The notes: a model not told the origin generated them from the sequence alone. DNA of 64,000 nt from Laburnicola sp. R22_1 (GCA_014281115.1 JACONQ010000012.1:372001-436000); one strand, 5' to 3'; counted from the stretch's first letter, positions 1 to 11,554 are shown. Numbers and translations are program-made.

Positions 1-1283
1 TTAACTCTATGTGTTTATATTATTATTAGTAGACTTACTTAATAGGACTTATTAATATAATATACTTTCTATAAAATAAAAGACTTTAACTACAATAGCG
101 TAATAGTATAGAATCTAGCTAGACTATTTAGCTATAATGCAACCGCATTCTATAGTATAATTAATATTATCATACAAAATATAATGGGCAATAAGTATAT
201 AAATTTTAACTATCTATAGCTAAATAAACTACCTAATATTATAAGGGTTAAGCAAACAGTACTTAAGTATATTTAAGACCTTCTAGAGTGCAAAGTTATT
301 AATAACATAGGTTTTATAGATATAGTTTTTAATATTCTATAAAATCTAGCTTTATTTTACTATTAAGCCTAGTGTAGTAGAGTAGAAGAAGATAATATTA
401 ATAGTAGACAAAATATATAAGTATATAGAATATAGGCAATAACTAGTAGTAGGTAGAATACGCGCACACCTATTCTAAAGCGCTAGCGCCTTAACTAAAA
501 CGTATCTATACTAGTTATAGAAGAGTCTTCTATAAGATTAATAATATTCTAGTTACTATATATAATAGGTGCAATAACTAGCTTCTAGCCCTAATAATAT
601 ATATATACTTAAAGTGTCTAATTTAATAACTAAAAGATAATAAGCTAATATTATAAAAAAGAGACTACACTAGTAAGCTTATCTATAAAACTATTATATA
701 CACTAAAATAAGAAAAAAAAATAAGAAGAAAAGTAGCTACAGCCTCTAGTTAAAAACTATTTAATAGGGCTAGATAGTAAAAGTAGCGCTTATAGTGTAG
801 TATTAAGAATATACCTATCCTATTTAAGTTATAAAGCCTTATTTCTAACTAGGCCTATATACTAAAAGAGCGTAGTGTAAGGGTATAGCTAGTAATTTTA
901 GTTAATAAGTGTAAGGACCCAGAAGGTATACTTGCTACGCCTACTTATACTATAATATACTACTAAGTATTCTAGATTAAAAACTTGCGTGGTATATAAA
1001 ACTTATTAGGTAAACTGCGCTATAAGGTATCTTTAAAGACATTTTAATATTAGAATAGAGTTAGTAATAAAGATCTTGCGTAAGATAAGAATATAAGATT
1101 CTATTTATTACTAAAAATTACAATATAAACTAGAAACCTATACACACCTATATAGCGTAAACATATTAACGCTACTTAGCTAATACTTACTAATAGTTAA
1201 GGATTTATAATAAATTAATTAGGTTTATATTTATAAATATGTCTAACGTTAGAATGCTATACGCTAAAAGGAAATATTACTAG
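1..1283. other. RIP-degraded AT-rich DNA, no gene seen
   Basis: The sequence is dominated by TA-rich words with almost no CpA or TpG. No frame stays open for a useful length and no domain motif could be read on either strand. It is probably old mobile-element DNA degraded by RIP, but the class cannot be told. Confidence 0.6.
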
Positions 1284-1903
1284 TTATAGTAACTTACTAT
1301 ACTATTTATAACTAGACTTCTATATTTAGCTAGTATAGTCTTATAGTGTAGATATCTACTATTTATTTATTAAGTTATAGTAATCTACTATACTGTTTAA
1401 TAGTAGAACCTTATAGGCGTAATATAATCTAGGAGTACAAAGATAACTATGAAGCAAGCTAAGAGAAGAATATATTATAGTAATTTACTATGCTATTTAA
1501 ATATAGAGTTACTAAAGCGTAATATAAAGTAATAGTCTAAAGTAGCTATAATGTAAACTGAGAGAAGGATATATTATAGTAATTTACTATACTATTTAAA
1601 TATAGAGTTTCTAAAGCGTAATATAGGTTAGTAGTCTAAGGTAACTATAAAGTAAATTAAGGGGAGAGTAGGTTATAGTAATTTATTATACTATCTGAGA
1701 ATAGAGTGTCTAAAGCGCGATCTAGATTAGTAGTCTAAGATAACTAAAAACAAATTAAGGGAAAGACAGGTTATAGTAATTTATTATACTGTCTAAGAGT
1801 AGGGTATTTAAAGCCCAATCTAGATTAGTAGTCTAAGATAACTATAAAGTAAATTAAAGGAAGGGTAGGTTATAGTAATTTATTATACTATCTAAGAGTA
1901 GGA
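1284..1903. repeat. 99-bp tandem repeat array (left part)
   Basis: The word TTATAGTAAYTTAYTATACT recurs at about 1284, 1375, 1475, 1574, 1673, 1771 and 1870, giving a period of 98-100 bp. Units also share TAGTCTAAGRTAACTA and a GAGTA/AAAGCG segment. The array continues at 3779 after the Fot1-like element, so the transposon landed inside it. Units differ mainly by C/T and G/A changes, as expected from RIP. Confidence 0.85.
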
Positions 1904-1905
1904 TA

Positions 1906-3776
1906 ACGTACTTTGCACTCGAGTCGATCATTCCATCGAGTCGATCACTTTGCCAAGACCCCACCAAGTTCTGTACTATTCACGATAGTACAGAGTCAAC
2001 ACGAACTATTTTCGATAGTCCAAATAGGCCAATCTATTTAGAATCTACTTCTACAGGCTGCCTACAGGTTGTTTTGTTATGCCCGGGCTTGCCGCAGCGT
2101 CCACAGCGCCGTTGAGCAGATTCGCCTCCATCAGCGCGCACCCTCTTCTTCGCCTTTTGCCCATCACTGCGCGCCCCAAACTCCTTTAGAGTGGCCAGCC
2201 GCTGGCCCTCTTCAGCTGTGAGGACTCCTTCACGCTGTACTCGCTTTCTTTTATGCGATTTACGTCGCGTGGCGGCCTCATTAGCAGCTTAAAGTTTAGT
2301 GTTGCGTTTGGTTATCAACACCAAAGAATGCCCTATCAGCTCGGCGCCTTTGACGAGCTTTTCCACCGCCTTAACCATATAAGTTGGGGAACTATCTACA
2401 TGCCTTTGAATCCTCTGCTTAACCAGCGTCGATTGCGACCCAAGTTCTGTACTATTTCGCGGAGTTTGCGACTCCCATATACTATCGCGAATAGTACAAA
2501 GTGGAGGCGTACGCAGGCGGACGTCAAGCTGCGATATCACAACTTCTGGGTCGTGGGGCACTAGGCCAGCACCTCGAAAGCCTCCTTTGATATTACTTTC
2601 AGTAATTGAAGCCTTAAAAGCAGCAATAAAGCAAGGTAGGAACTCGATTTTGGTGATGTGCGTAATGTGGTTGCGCATCAGATTCTTGGCTTGGCGCCCA
2701 TACGCCTTCTTTAACGGCGCAAAACAACCCACGTTAAGTGGCTGCAAGAGGTGCGACGAATGTGGAGGCATACAGAGAGTAATAATATTACTCTTTTTGC
2801 AGTAATCCTGGAATTCGAGCGAGTTGTGACTTTCGTGGCCATCAATAATGAGCAAACGTGCTCCACTAGTAGTACGCCTCTTTGTATGCTCATCAAAGTG
2901 CTTCAGCCATTGCAGACCAAGCTCATTTGTCGTCCAGCCGTTCTCAGAGACTGCAATAACCTAATCATGAGGTAGATCCTTCTCCTTATACCAGGCGGAG
3001 AGGTAGTGCTTGCCCCCGAAGATAATAAAGGGTGGGATCCACCACCCCATTGCGTTGATGCCTTGGATAACTGTTGTCCACTCCCTATTGCCCTGCTGCA
3101 CCTGCTTTGGCCGTCCTCGACGCTCAGAGCCTGTGGCTACCGCTCCAGTCGATATTATGCCCATCATAAAGCCAGACTCGTCGAAATTGTAGGTGTCCTC
3201 ATCCAGGATACCATACTTGGCCTTCATGTTCTCCACAAGCCAGAACCAGCCTCGTATCACCTCAGGATCCTCCTAAAGGGCTCTCTTGTAGTCGTACTTT
3301 CGATTGAACTTGACTTGAAGCTTTAGCTGGCGCTTAACAAAGTTATAAGGCCACCTCTGGCCAACTAGCTCGTAGTGGCGTGCAGCCAGTAAAGAATCGG
3401 CCATATCTTTTATGGCATCAAGCCGGGGCGGAAATCCTCGCGCGTCTAGGTCGAGTATATGCTGCACAATCACCTGCTCCTCTCTTATAGTAAGTCTTAT
3501 TTTGTTGGGTGCGCAGTCGCGTCTAAACGTCTTTCTGGCGCGTTAGTTGCTAAGTGTACTTTGAGAGACGTTATAGAGGGCTGCAGCGCGTCGCTGAGAG
3601 AGTGTCGCGTCTTGTTTAATAGCCTAGATCGCAAGCTGTATACGCGCTTCTTTTAACGCCAGTGGTTTGTTGTGTGGTTGAGGCATCGCGTTGTACTATT
3701 GCTGATAGTACGTTTTGGTGGGGTCTTGGCAAAGTGATCGACTCGATGGAATGATCGACTCGAGTGCAAAGTACGT
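1906..3776 (-). mobile_element. Fot1/pogo-like DNA transposon, copy 1
   Basis: This is a complete 1,871-bp element. It is flanked by a TA duplication (1904-1905 and 3777-3778) and bounded by long terminal inverted repeats that begin ACGTACTTTGCACTCGAG. Each terminal repeat holds two copies of CGAGTCGATCA spaced 17 bp apart, then CTTTGCCAAGACCCCACC. A 19-bp palindrome of the form GTACTAT(N5)ATAGTAC lies about 65 bp inside each end (1973-1991 and 3693-3711). The flanks rejoin cleanly into the 99-bp tandem repeat when the element is removed. GC content is far above the surroundings, so the insertion is young relative to the RIP of its host. One transposase gene fills the minus strand. Confidence 0.95.
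2034..3686 (-). pseudogene. Fot1-like DDE transposase, five nonsense mutations
   Basis: A single frame of 551 codons runs from the ATG at 3686 to the TAG at 2034, with no frameshift. In-frame stops fall at codons 21, 48, 138, 242 and 466, each explained by CAA or CAG becoming TAA or TAG. In order it holds an N-terminal helix-turn-helix (about 12-55), a CENP-B/Tc5-type DNA-binding region (about 65-140), a DDE_1 nuclease core with YNFDESGF near 165 and IIDGHESH near 280, and a C-terminal CX2CX4HX4C zinc knuckle (RCGRCGKPGH). About 550 residues is typical of Fot1-type transposases. At the third catalytic position, where related proteins have LQPLD, this copy reads LQPLNVGCF. The enzyme would have cut and pasted the element at TA sites in the nucleus; this copy cannot make it. 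Confidence 0.92.
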
Positions 3777-3778
3777 TA

Positions 3779-3960
3779 CCTAAAGTATAACCTAGGTTTG
3801 TAGTCTAAGGTAGCTGCAAAGTAAATTAAAAAAAGGGTAGGTTATAGTAATTTATTATACTGTCTAAGAGTAATGTATTTAAAGCGCAATATATATTAGT
3901 AGTCTAAAATAACTGTAAAGAAAGCTAAAAGAAGGGCATATTATAGTAATTTACTATAGT
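3779..3960. repeat. 99-bp tandem repeat array (right part)
   Basis: This continues the array seen at 1284-1903. The TTATAGTAA word recurs at 3842 and 3941. Once the 1,871-bp transposon and one TA are removed, the spacing from the last unit on the left (1870) to 3842 is again 99 bp. Confidence 0.85.
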
Positions 3961-6900
3961 AATGTGTAATAGCTATAGAATAAAGTAATCTATAGTAAAA
4001 ATAGATAGTTAACCGCGCTAGTCTAATTGCGCTAGTCTTAGGTAAGTTATATTGCTAAGGCACTAGTAGAGTTAAGTAACTACTAATAGCTTCTAATAAT
4101 ATTAATCTAGAACTAATCTCTTTATACTATATAATTATACGTATATAATCTTACCTATATTTATACTACACATATAAATATAACTATAATAGAGGCAGCT
4201 AAAGATTAGCTAGATATAAAATAGTATAAGAAGACTACTATAAAGCATCTGTAATAGATGCTAAAAATATAATTATAAAAGTTTTCTAGCTTATTAAATA
4301 GAAGATAGGAGTATAATATACTATAGTAAAATGTGTAACTAACAAAATTAATAGATACCTACTATTATTTAACCTAGCATTATTAATAAAAGTATATAAG
4401 ACCGCGCACAATAATATAATAATAGAACTATAGGCTAATAAATACTTTAAGACAGTCTATAAACTCTTAAACTCTATACTAAAGAATAAGTAGAAAGCTA
4501 GAAAGTAGTGCAAATAGGCTAGGCTTAATTTCTAGATAATAGTTCTATAGAGACAAAATAAAAATATAAAGATATCTAAGACTAAGGCAGATATAATAGA
4601 CTAATTATAAGTTTATTATGGGGCGATATTGCAATAACTTATAAGTTAGATAGCTTTAGTTACTTTATAATAAAATATATGCACAGCTAATATAACTATA
4701 CTATAAGTACTTTATATTAATAATACTCTATATACTAATACGCGGACTATAAACTACTTGTTTAGGGAGAATAAGATAAATATTTAGGTTACTAATGCAA
4801 AGAGGGAAGTTTTTTTTAACCTGCCTATTATTAAGTATCTAATGCAATTAGATACTAATAATAAGCAGATATAATAGTAGGAAGAAGGACCTAACTCTAA
4901 TCACACTTAACGCCCTTTAAGATATTATATAAAAGACTCTAAAACTAATATAGAGGTCGCTAAATATATTTTATATATAGGCACCTAGAGTTATACAACT
5001 AATAAAGATTAAGATAACTAGCGTCCTTTAGATTGAAGTGTAACTACTAGTAGCAACTGTAGTAATATAATATAATATTATAATAGCGTAATTACTAGTT
5101 GTAATAAAGGTCTTTTAATATACTTACTCTATACTATAGCACTAATAGATATACTAGATAAATAACTTCTATTACTTTGTATATCTCTTTATAAATAATA
5201 TAGTGTAGTTAATATAGACCCTAACTCTAACTTAGTATAAATGTGGAAAGGTAAAAATTAAAACTTACTAAATAGAACTTAGTATAAATTATAGTGAATT
5301 AATAGATAATAGATCCTACCCTTATATTCTACACTGGTAATAATAGCTTAGATAGCGAATTAGATAACTAAAGAAAGATATAATAATAATAGAAAAATAA
5401 GAAGAGTAATTTTCTAAGCGGCAGCGAGTTGGATAAGTATATAATAATTAGAGGGAGACAATAATAGTAGGATAAAAAGAAGAGTAGCTTTTGCTAAAGC
5501 TATAATTTAAATAGTGATTTATTTTAGCCTAGTTACACTTTATTGTAAACTAACAGCATAAAGAAAATTTGTACAGTATTACTATATATTTTGCTAATAC
5601 TCTTATTACTCTAATATAGTGTAATAGCTATTATTAAGAATAAAGTATAGAGGACTATTAACGTAGATAGTGCTAATCTATCTAGTAGAGGCAGATTTTA
5701 AGATACTAAGTATAGATAGTAATTATTATAATAATAGCTGGCTAAGATGTAGCGTGTGCTATAGTGAGTTACTATAACTCTATATAATACTAGAATCTTG
5801 CTAATAATTATTTATAGAGCAAATGTGGCTATTAATGCTAATTTTAGCTAGGCACGCGCTTATATAATAGAATAGTTATACGCTATAGTAGCGTAAATAG
5901 TTATGCTTAACTAGGCTATACTTATAAGATTCTATAATATAATTATATTCCCTATAATATAGGCTTTTGCTCTAGGTTCTATAATACTTTCCTACTAGTA
6001 GATAGTATTAGCTAAAATAGTTATGTAGAGCGAGCGATACAGTGGTAATAGTAATAGGTCTAGTTCTAGTGTTAGAAAGTCCTACTCCTATCTAGTAAGG
6101 TTAATTATAGGGTCCTAAATTATAAGATAGAGAATAATTATTAACTTTATGCAAAAACATAAAATAGACAAGCTATTTACCTAAAGAAGTAGTAGGTCTA
6201 TGCCTAAGATAGGACTAATACCTCCTGCTGCGTCCTTGCTTAGCTAATTTATAGATATATAACTACTAAATACTAATAGAATATAGCTAGATTGTAATAG
6301 TTATAAACACTAGTGGTAATTAGGGGAATATTATTTTAAGCCTGCTATATTAAGTGTAGGTAGCAAAATTTCCTAAATTATTATTTAGGCTTACTATTAA
6401 ATATAAACTAATAAGACGTGTTATAAAGAACTAGCTTAAAGAGCGATATATATAACAGCTTAATAACTATTATATATATGTAGAAAGAAAGTAGCAATAA
6501 ACCTATAGTATACTTAATAACTTTTAGCCACTATTATAAATATAGCTAGTTAACCTAATGCTATGTTAGGCGTTAACAAATAAAGAGTTAGCTAGTATTT
6601 ATAGGACCTTATAGAATAATAATATAGCTAAAGGAGATAAAGACTATTATAAACTATAGTAGATACGTAATATAGTGTGTTGTATACTGTAAGATTTATA
6701 ACAACTTATAATAATAATAGTACTAAAATATCTAGCTTAGACACTAGAGCTATTCTAACTAATATATAATAAAGTAGGCAGCAAGTCTAGAGACTTATTA
6801 TAAACTACTTTTTACACTTTATTATCTAAATATCTTAGCAACTAAGATATATAGGAAAATTTTATAATTCTAAAAGCGTAAGAATGTATACGTCTATACT

Positions 6901-7500
6901 CTAATATCTTGCCTTTAAGTATAGCCCACAAATAGCAGCTGCAATAAATACTAGTATAAGGAGAGTAAAACCTTCCCTATAGCTATGTAAAAAAATACTA
7001 TCTACTCTTAATATAATTTAAAAAGGTAGTATATAGGCTGCTTACAGAGTAAGGTAGATAGAAAAGAAGTATACTATGCTTAAAGACTATAAGTTTCTTA
7101 TATATAGCAAGGTTATAGCAAATATTATATAGATAATATTAATTAGACGCAATAAATATATGTAAAGGCTAGATAGAAAGCCTTTACTAAAAATAGCAGA
7201 TATTAAACTTATTTAGAAGGATGTTATTATTAAATATAACTAGATAAGTAGAGATATAATATAAAATGTTGTTTAGTTAATAAATAAAGAGAAAGAGTGT
7301 CTAGAGTATAAGGGAAGAGTAAAATAATTAATATTAGATGTTAAAGTCTTACTATAACCTGTCTAGTGCAGGCACAGCGCGATTACTTATTAAGTTCTAT
7401 AATAAGTATAGTATAGATACGCATTCTAACTAACTATAAAGTATTTTTAGTAACTTTAAAGTGTTGCCCTTATTTACTAATTTTAGTAAGGCTATTAAGG
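3961..7500. other. RIP-degraded DNA, nothing identifiable
   Basis: TAA and TAG are dense in all frames. Short stretches look formerly coding (for example around 4200-4560 and 7330-7560) but no family motif could be read. It may be the upstream part of the helicase-like remnant that follows; that is inference from adjacency only. Confidence 0.5.
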
Positions 7501-7744
7501 GCAATTTAAAGTGGGCATATATGCCATAGTATATTTAGATAATTAAGGTGTTAAGAAAGGATGCACGTTTAGAGCTTTACTCTAATAAAAAGCTGCGATA
7601 AAATAAGATTATAATTAAGATAAAGATACTAATAATTATATTACTTAACGCTATTATATATATATTATAAATTATAATAAGTTACTATGCTAATAGCTAT
7701 AGGGTGTGTAGAAGCTCCTAAAGAGTTAAGTAGATATAACTAAG

Positions 7745-8104
7745 AAGTTTTATACTATTATCTAGATTATCTAGAATAAGATATATATTGTACTTATTTA
7801 TAGTAGGATACGCTTTCCTAAGCGAAGGATAATTATTAACGTATTTAATAGCGTTAATAGCTTATTAAGAGTTATTATAATAACTATAAACCTATTTACT
7901 AAAGGTATTAACCTTATAGATGCAAACTATATTATTATAGAATTACTAGCTTGCAAAATTAAAAAGCTTAAATAGTTTATTTAATAGCTAGTTTAGCTAG
8001 AATAAAAGAAGTTAGTTATAAACGCGCGCTTACTCTATAATAAATATAGCTAGATTAATATAAGAAGAGTAATAAAGTATAAGTAGTTATTAGAGAAAGT
8101 AGAT
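7745..8104 (+). pseudogene. Possible helicase C-terminal domain remnant
   Basis: Reading through RIP-type stops on the plus strand gives IVLIYSRIRFPKRR, then LLRVIIITINLFTKGINLI, then DANYIII, followed by a Q-rich stretch after KLKxFI. The order and spacing resemble helicase motifs IV, V (a T...GIN signature) and VI of superfamily 2, such as RecQ-type proteins. The frame appears to resume after the transposon at 8106-9892 as VDSNYKGHNRRRE. No ATP-binding or DEAH motif was found upstream. The helicase family is a tentative reading of a badly mutated sequence; RecQ-like is only the best guess. Confidence 0.3.
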
Positions 8105-8105
8105 A

Positions 8106-9892
8106 AGCTCGCGCACAAGGAACTCGCGCACCCCTAGTACTCGCGCACCCCACCAAATCGCGCACCCGCACAAAAAAGACGCGTATTTTATTAACGCCTA
8201 TTCTAATTGCCACTCCATGCACATAGATTGAAAGGTAGTATCAGGCGCTGCCCTCCCTGTAGCTACAGCACGCCTCTGAGCTCTAGGCCTAGAGCTCTGA
8301 GCTTCTGCAGCAGCAGCTTGATCAACTGTACGCTTGATACTCTCAATATTAGCAAATCTTTGGTTGTAATCTACAGTAATTCGTTTCCGCTTTTTCTGAG
8401 AGCTAGTAGCCTCTAGTTGATACTGTAGGCGAGAGATTATTAATTCCTGCTTTGCTGCTCGACTATTGCTAATAGCTATTGCCTTGCTCATTTTTTGGAA
8501 TGCCTGGCGCGTAGGTTTTAATAGCTCTTGTGACCTCTCAATATGTTTCTGAGTTGCGTACACGTCCTGAGGTTTCTAAGGGGTGCGATAGAGCGTATTG
8601 ATCGCGTTGAGGTCCTGAGGTAGGCGTGGCGGCGTTGCTGGCCTGCCTATAACCTGTGAGGATAGAAGTACCTGATTAGGGTTATAGGGAACAAGACCAG
8701 CAGCGCGCCAGCCAGCCCGAATCACCCTCTCTGAGAGGCCTTCCTCTCTGGCTAGGTGGTAGTAGCTAATAAAGCGCGCCTTCTTAATAGGCGCGGCGTC
8801 GTCGAGACTCGCCAGGTCGCGTATGTGATTTTTATAGTTCGACTTAATAACCAAGAACCCTAATAGATCTAGCGGCTGTAGGAGGTGTGTTGAATAAGCT
8901 GGTAGAAATAGAAGCTCTACTCGAGCCTGCTTGCAAGCCCAGAGGAACTCAATATTCATATGGCTACTATGCGCGTCGCAGAGGAGTAGCTGGTATTGGC
9001 TACCCTTAGGCGCTGATTCTGGTAGAAAGAGCCGGCGCAACCACTTAAGGCCTATCTCCTGCGAGGTCCACCCATTCTCTAAGGTTGTATAGAGCCAATT
9101 TAGTATAGATGCTGGAAACCAGGTTGTTTGTAGGCTCTGGCCTTTAAAAATAACAGCGCAGGGCAGCTTCTGCCCTGTAGCTGATACAGCCTCAATTATT
9201 GAGACCCACTCGCGATTCTCTGGCGACTTAATATAAGCCTTTCTTTTTTGGCTATTTGCGAGCACCCTAGAGTTGGTACCTACACCAAGGGCAATACCAG
9301 TCTTATCAATATTCCAGATATTCTCTGCCTGTATGCCTAGCCTGATTCTGACGCGCTCAAATAGCTCAAGAAACGCGTTGATTTGTTCTAGTGTAGCTGC
9401 CTTAGCGCGGCTTGTATCTAGCTTTCTCCCTATAATAGAAGCAACGCGTAGGTTACGCTGTATAAAGTGTTGCATCCACCTTTTGCCTAGAGGCTCTACG
9501 TCGCCGTTCATATAGAGAATTCGGGTCGCCATTTCTCGAGCGCGCGCGTGCGAGGGAGGGTAGCCATTGGTATCCTGCTCAAGAATCCACTCTACTAGGA
9601 AGCTTTCTTGATCCGGTGTCAATCGCTGCTGGTTGGCGTGGCTGGCGCGTCTGTTCGCCATGCCACCTAGTCGATCGCGTAGGGTGGAGGGAGGAACACT
9701 GTAGGCCTTTGCGGCGGCTCGTTGGCTTGTAAAAACGCCAGCATTGTATTGCGCGATAGCAAATTGTATACTCTGCTCGCGTATATCCATATTGAACAAG
9801 AAGTGTTGATAAAATACGCGTCTTTGTGAGGGGGCGCGATTTGGTGGGGGTGCGCGAGAACTAGGGGTGCGCGAGTTCCTTGTGCGCGAGCT
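8106..9892 (-). mobile_element. Pogo-like DNA transposon, near-intact
   Basis: This is a 1,787-bp element flanked by TA (8104-8105 and 9893-9894). The terminal inverted repeats are about 57 bp, start AGCTCGCGCACAAGGAA, and differ between the two ends at only one or two positions. Each holds four copies of TCGCGCAC spaced 15-18 bp. It is a different family from the Fot1-like copies elsewhere in the window: the TIR sequence is unrelated and the protein differs. It interrupts the possible helicase remnant. Its GC content and almost intact gene mark it as the youngest or least RIP-affected insertion here. Confidence 0.95.
8198..9790 (-). pseudogene. Pogo-like DDE transposase with a single TAG
   Basis: One frame of 531 codons runs from ATG at 9790 to the stop at 8198, with just one internal TAG at codon 405 (8576-8578). 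The ATG at 9790 is preferred because upstream in-frame codons cross the terminal repeat and leave the element. N-terminal helix-turn-helix (RAAAKAYSVPPSTLRDR, residues about 28-45) is followed by a CENP-B-type domain (about 60-135). The DDE_1 core has NIDKTG, LLCDAHSSH and LLQPLDLLGF, so all three catalytic aspartates are present. The tail after the TAG is basic and Q/A-rich with coiled-coil character. The stop comes after the catalytic core. A 404-residue product could keep catalysis if the tail is dispensable; whether it is active is unknown. A CAG-to-TAG change is the likely origin. Confidence 0.93.
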
Positions 9893-9894
9893 TA

Positions 9895-10300
9895 TAGTAA
9901 TTATAAAGGACATAATAGACGTAGAGAGATGCAAACATTCTAATAAAAAAACTACTCTAGACTTAAAGTTAGTGTGCTATAAAGTATTAAGGTTAAGTAA
10001 AACTAGGATAAAGGCTAGTAGATGCACCTTAAAATATAAAAAATAGGAAGAATAGTTAACTAAAGGAACTTAAACGCATGCGCAGTTAGAGTGAATTATA
10101 ACTATTACTAGGATATAGTAAGTTATAGTAATTTAGGATTAATATAAGGCGTAGTAAAAGGAGTTATAACTAGTACTATAATGTAGTAAGTTATAGTAAT
10201 TTAGAATTAAATATATACGCATTTGGATAGAATTATAACTATTACTAGGACGCAGTAAATTATAGTAATTTAGAGTTAAGTATTATATAATCTAGATTTA
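9895..10300. repeat. Short tandem repeats around a GTTATAGTAATTTA word
   Basis: Blocks containing TATAACTATTACTAGGA and GTTATAGTAATTTAG recur at about 10132, 10191 and 10259, a period of roughly 60-70 bp. The core word resembles that of the 99-bp array at 1284, so the two arrays may be related satellites. No gene is visible. Confidence 0.6.
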
Positions 10301-10309
10301 TATATACTT

Positions 10310-10510
10310 TCTTATAATATTATATATCTATATACTTACTTAAGTATATTTGTGTATACTTATATATTTAGGCAGACTTATACATACCTACGCATATTTA
10401 TATATACTTATATATTTAGGTAGATTTGTATATAACTACGTATAACTGTGTATACTTATATATTTAGGCAAGTTTGCGTATACCTATATATATTTATACA
10501 CGTTTAAGCA
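10310..10510. repeat. AT-rich minisatellite (TATACTTATATATTTAGGCA type)
   Basis: The word ACTTATATATTTAGG recurs three times at about 60-70-bp spacing, separated by variants of TTTRTATATACCTACG. It is simple tandem DNA with no coding content. Confidence 0.65.
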
Positions 10511-11180
10511 AAATTACGCTAAGCTAAAATGAAATTTTTTCCTAATATACACATACGCTCTACTACTACTACTACTATAATATATAATAAATTACGCGTA
10601 CGCTCTCTACTTCTAAAACTAAATAGCACCCTACTATTCTTTACTAATAATAACTTATTAACTTCTAGCATACTTTTCTAGCCTTACTCTACCTATCTCC
10701 TATAGACATTCTGTAGGACTATTACGTATCTATATATACTCTACACCTCTAGTAACTATTTATTATATATTTCTTTATATTAGCAAAACTATAGGTAGTT
10801 TATAATATACCTAACCTTTTACTTCTAAATCTAACTAAATCTTGCCTCTTACTTTCTAAAAGCACTCTAGTAATGCCTATCACTAATATAGATAAGCACT
10901 AGGCAACTAAACTAGTAGAGAGAAAGCTATAAGTTAAAATTAATAGTCCCTAGAGCACCTAGGTATTATCTAACGTAATAAGATAAACTAGCTATAGTAA
11001 TCTATTTGCCACATAACTTGTACTATACTACTATATATTTTTTAAGAATAGTAGATATCTAACCTTCGTAATACCTATCCTCTATATATCTATTATTAGC
11101 GTTTAGGTTATACTCCTTATTATTATACATCTTATTATTATTATTATTATCCTACTTATTATATATATATATATAGGCGC
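10511..11180. other. RIP-degraded DNA, nothing identifiable
   Basis: A few short simple repeats are present (ACT repeats near 10560, ATT repeats near 11130, TA repeats near 11160). I could read no gene or element end. Confidence 0.5.
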
Positions 11181-11189
11181 GTAACCGCC

Positions 11190-11530
11190 CACCCTAAAGA
11201 AAGCGCGTTGTTAGATTAAGGGATAGCTATACTAAATTATAATCTTAAGGCCTTGCGTAACAATTAAATATATTATATAGTAGATAGATAAACACTTTAT
11301 CTAGTTGCAGATTTTATACTGCATAGGTAACTACGCGTTATATTATTGTTAACTTTAGTACCTATAGACTATTGACTATAGTATAGCGTATAATTAACTC
11401 TATAAAAAGCTAGCTAATTTGCACATACTTATAAATAGTTCCTAAATATCTTACTACTTTACCTTATTTTAAAGCGTTTTTCTAGCACCTCTATAGCTTT
11501 CTATAACAGCGTTATACTGTATACTAAGAG
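11190..11530. repeat. Dispersed repeat C, copy 1 (shared with 53400-53840)
   Basis: The stretch around CTTAAGGCCTTGCGTAACAA through TTTGCACATACTTATAAATA matches the reverse complement of about 53500-53840. Much of the order is conserved, including TATATAGTAGATAGATAAA and AATAGTTCCTA. It is therefore a dispersed element of unknown class. The copy near 53400 retains a longer formerly coding stretch. Confidence 0.6.
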
Positions 11531-11554
11531 TGCGCGAAGTCTTCTTTTAGATAG

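Noticed and set aside
2253..2564. Open frames on the plus strand across Fot1-like copy 1 (2253-3656)
   Set aside because: They lie antisense to a clear transposase with conserved motifs; the products have no domain and mirror it.
9273..9515. 80-codon plus-strand open frame
   Set aside because: Antisense shadow of the pogo-like transposase at 8198-9790.
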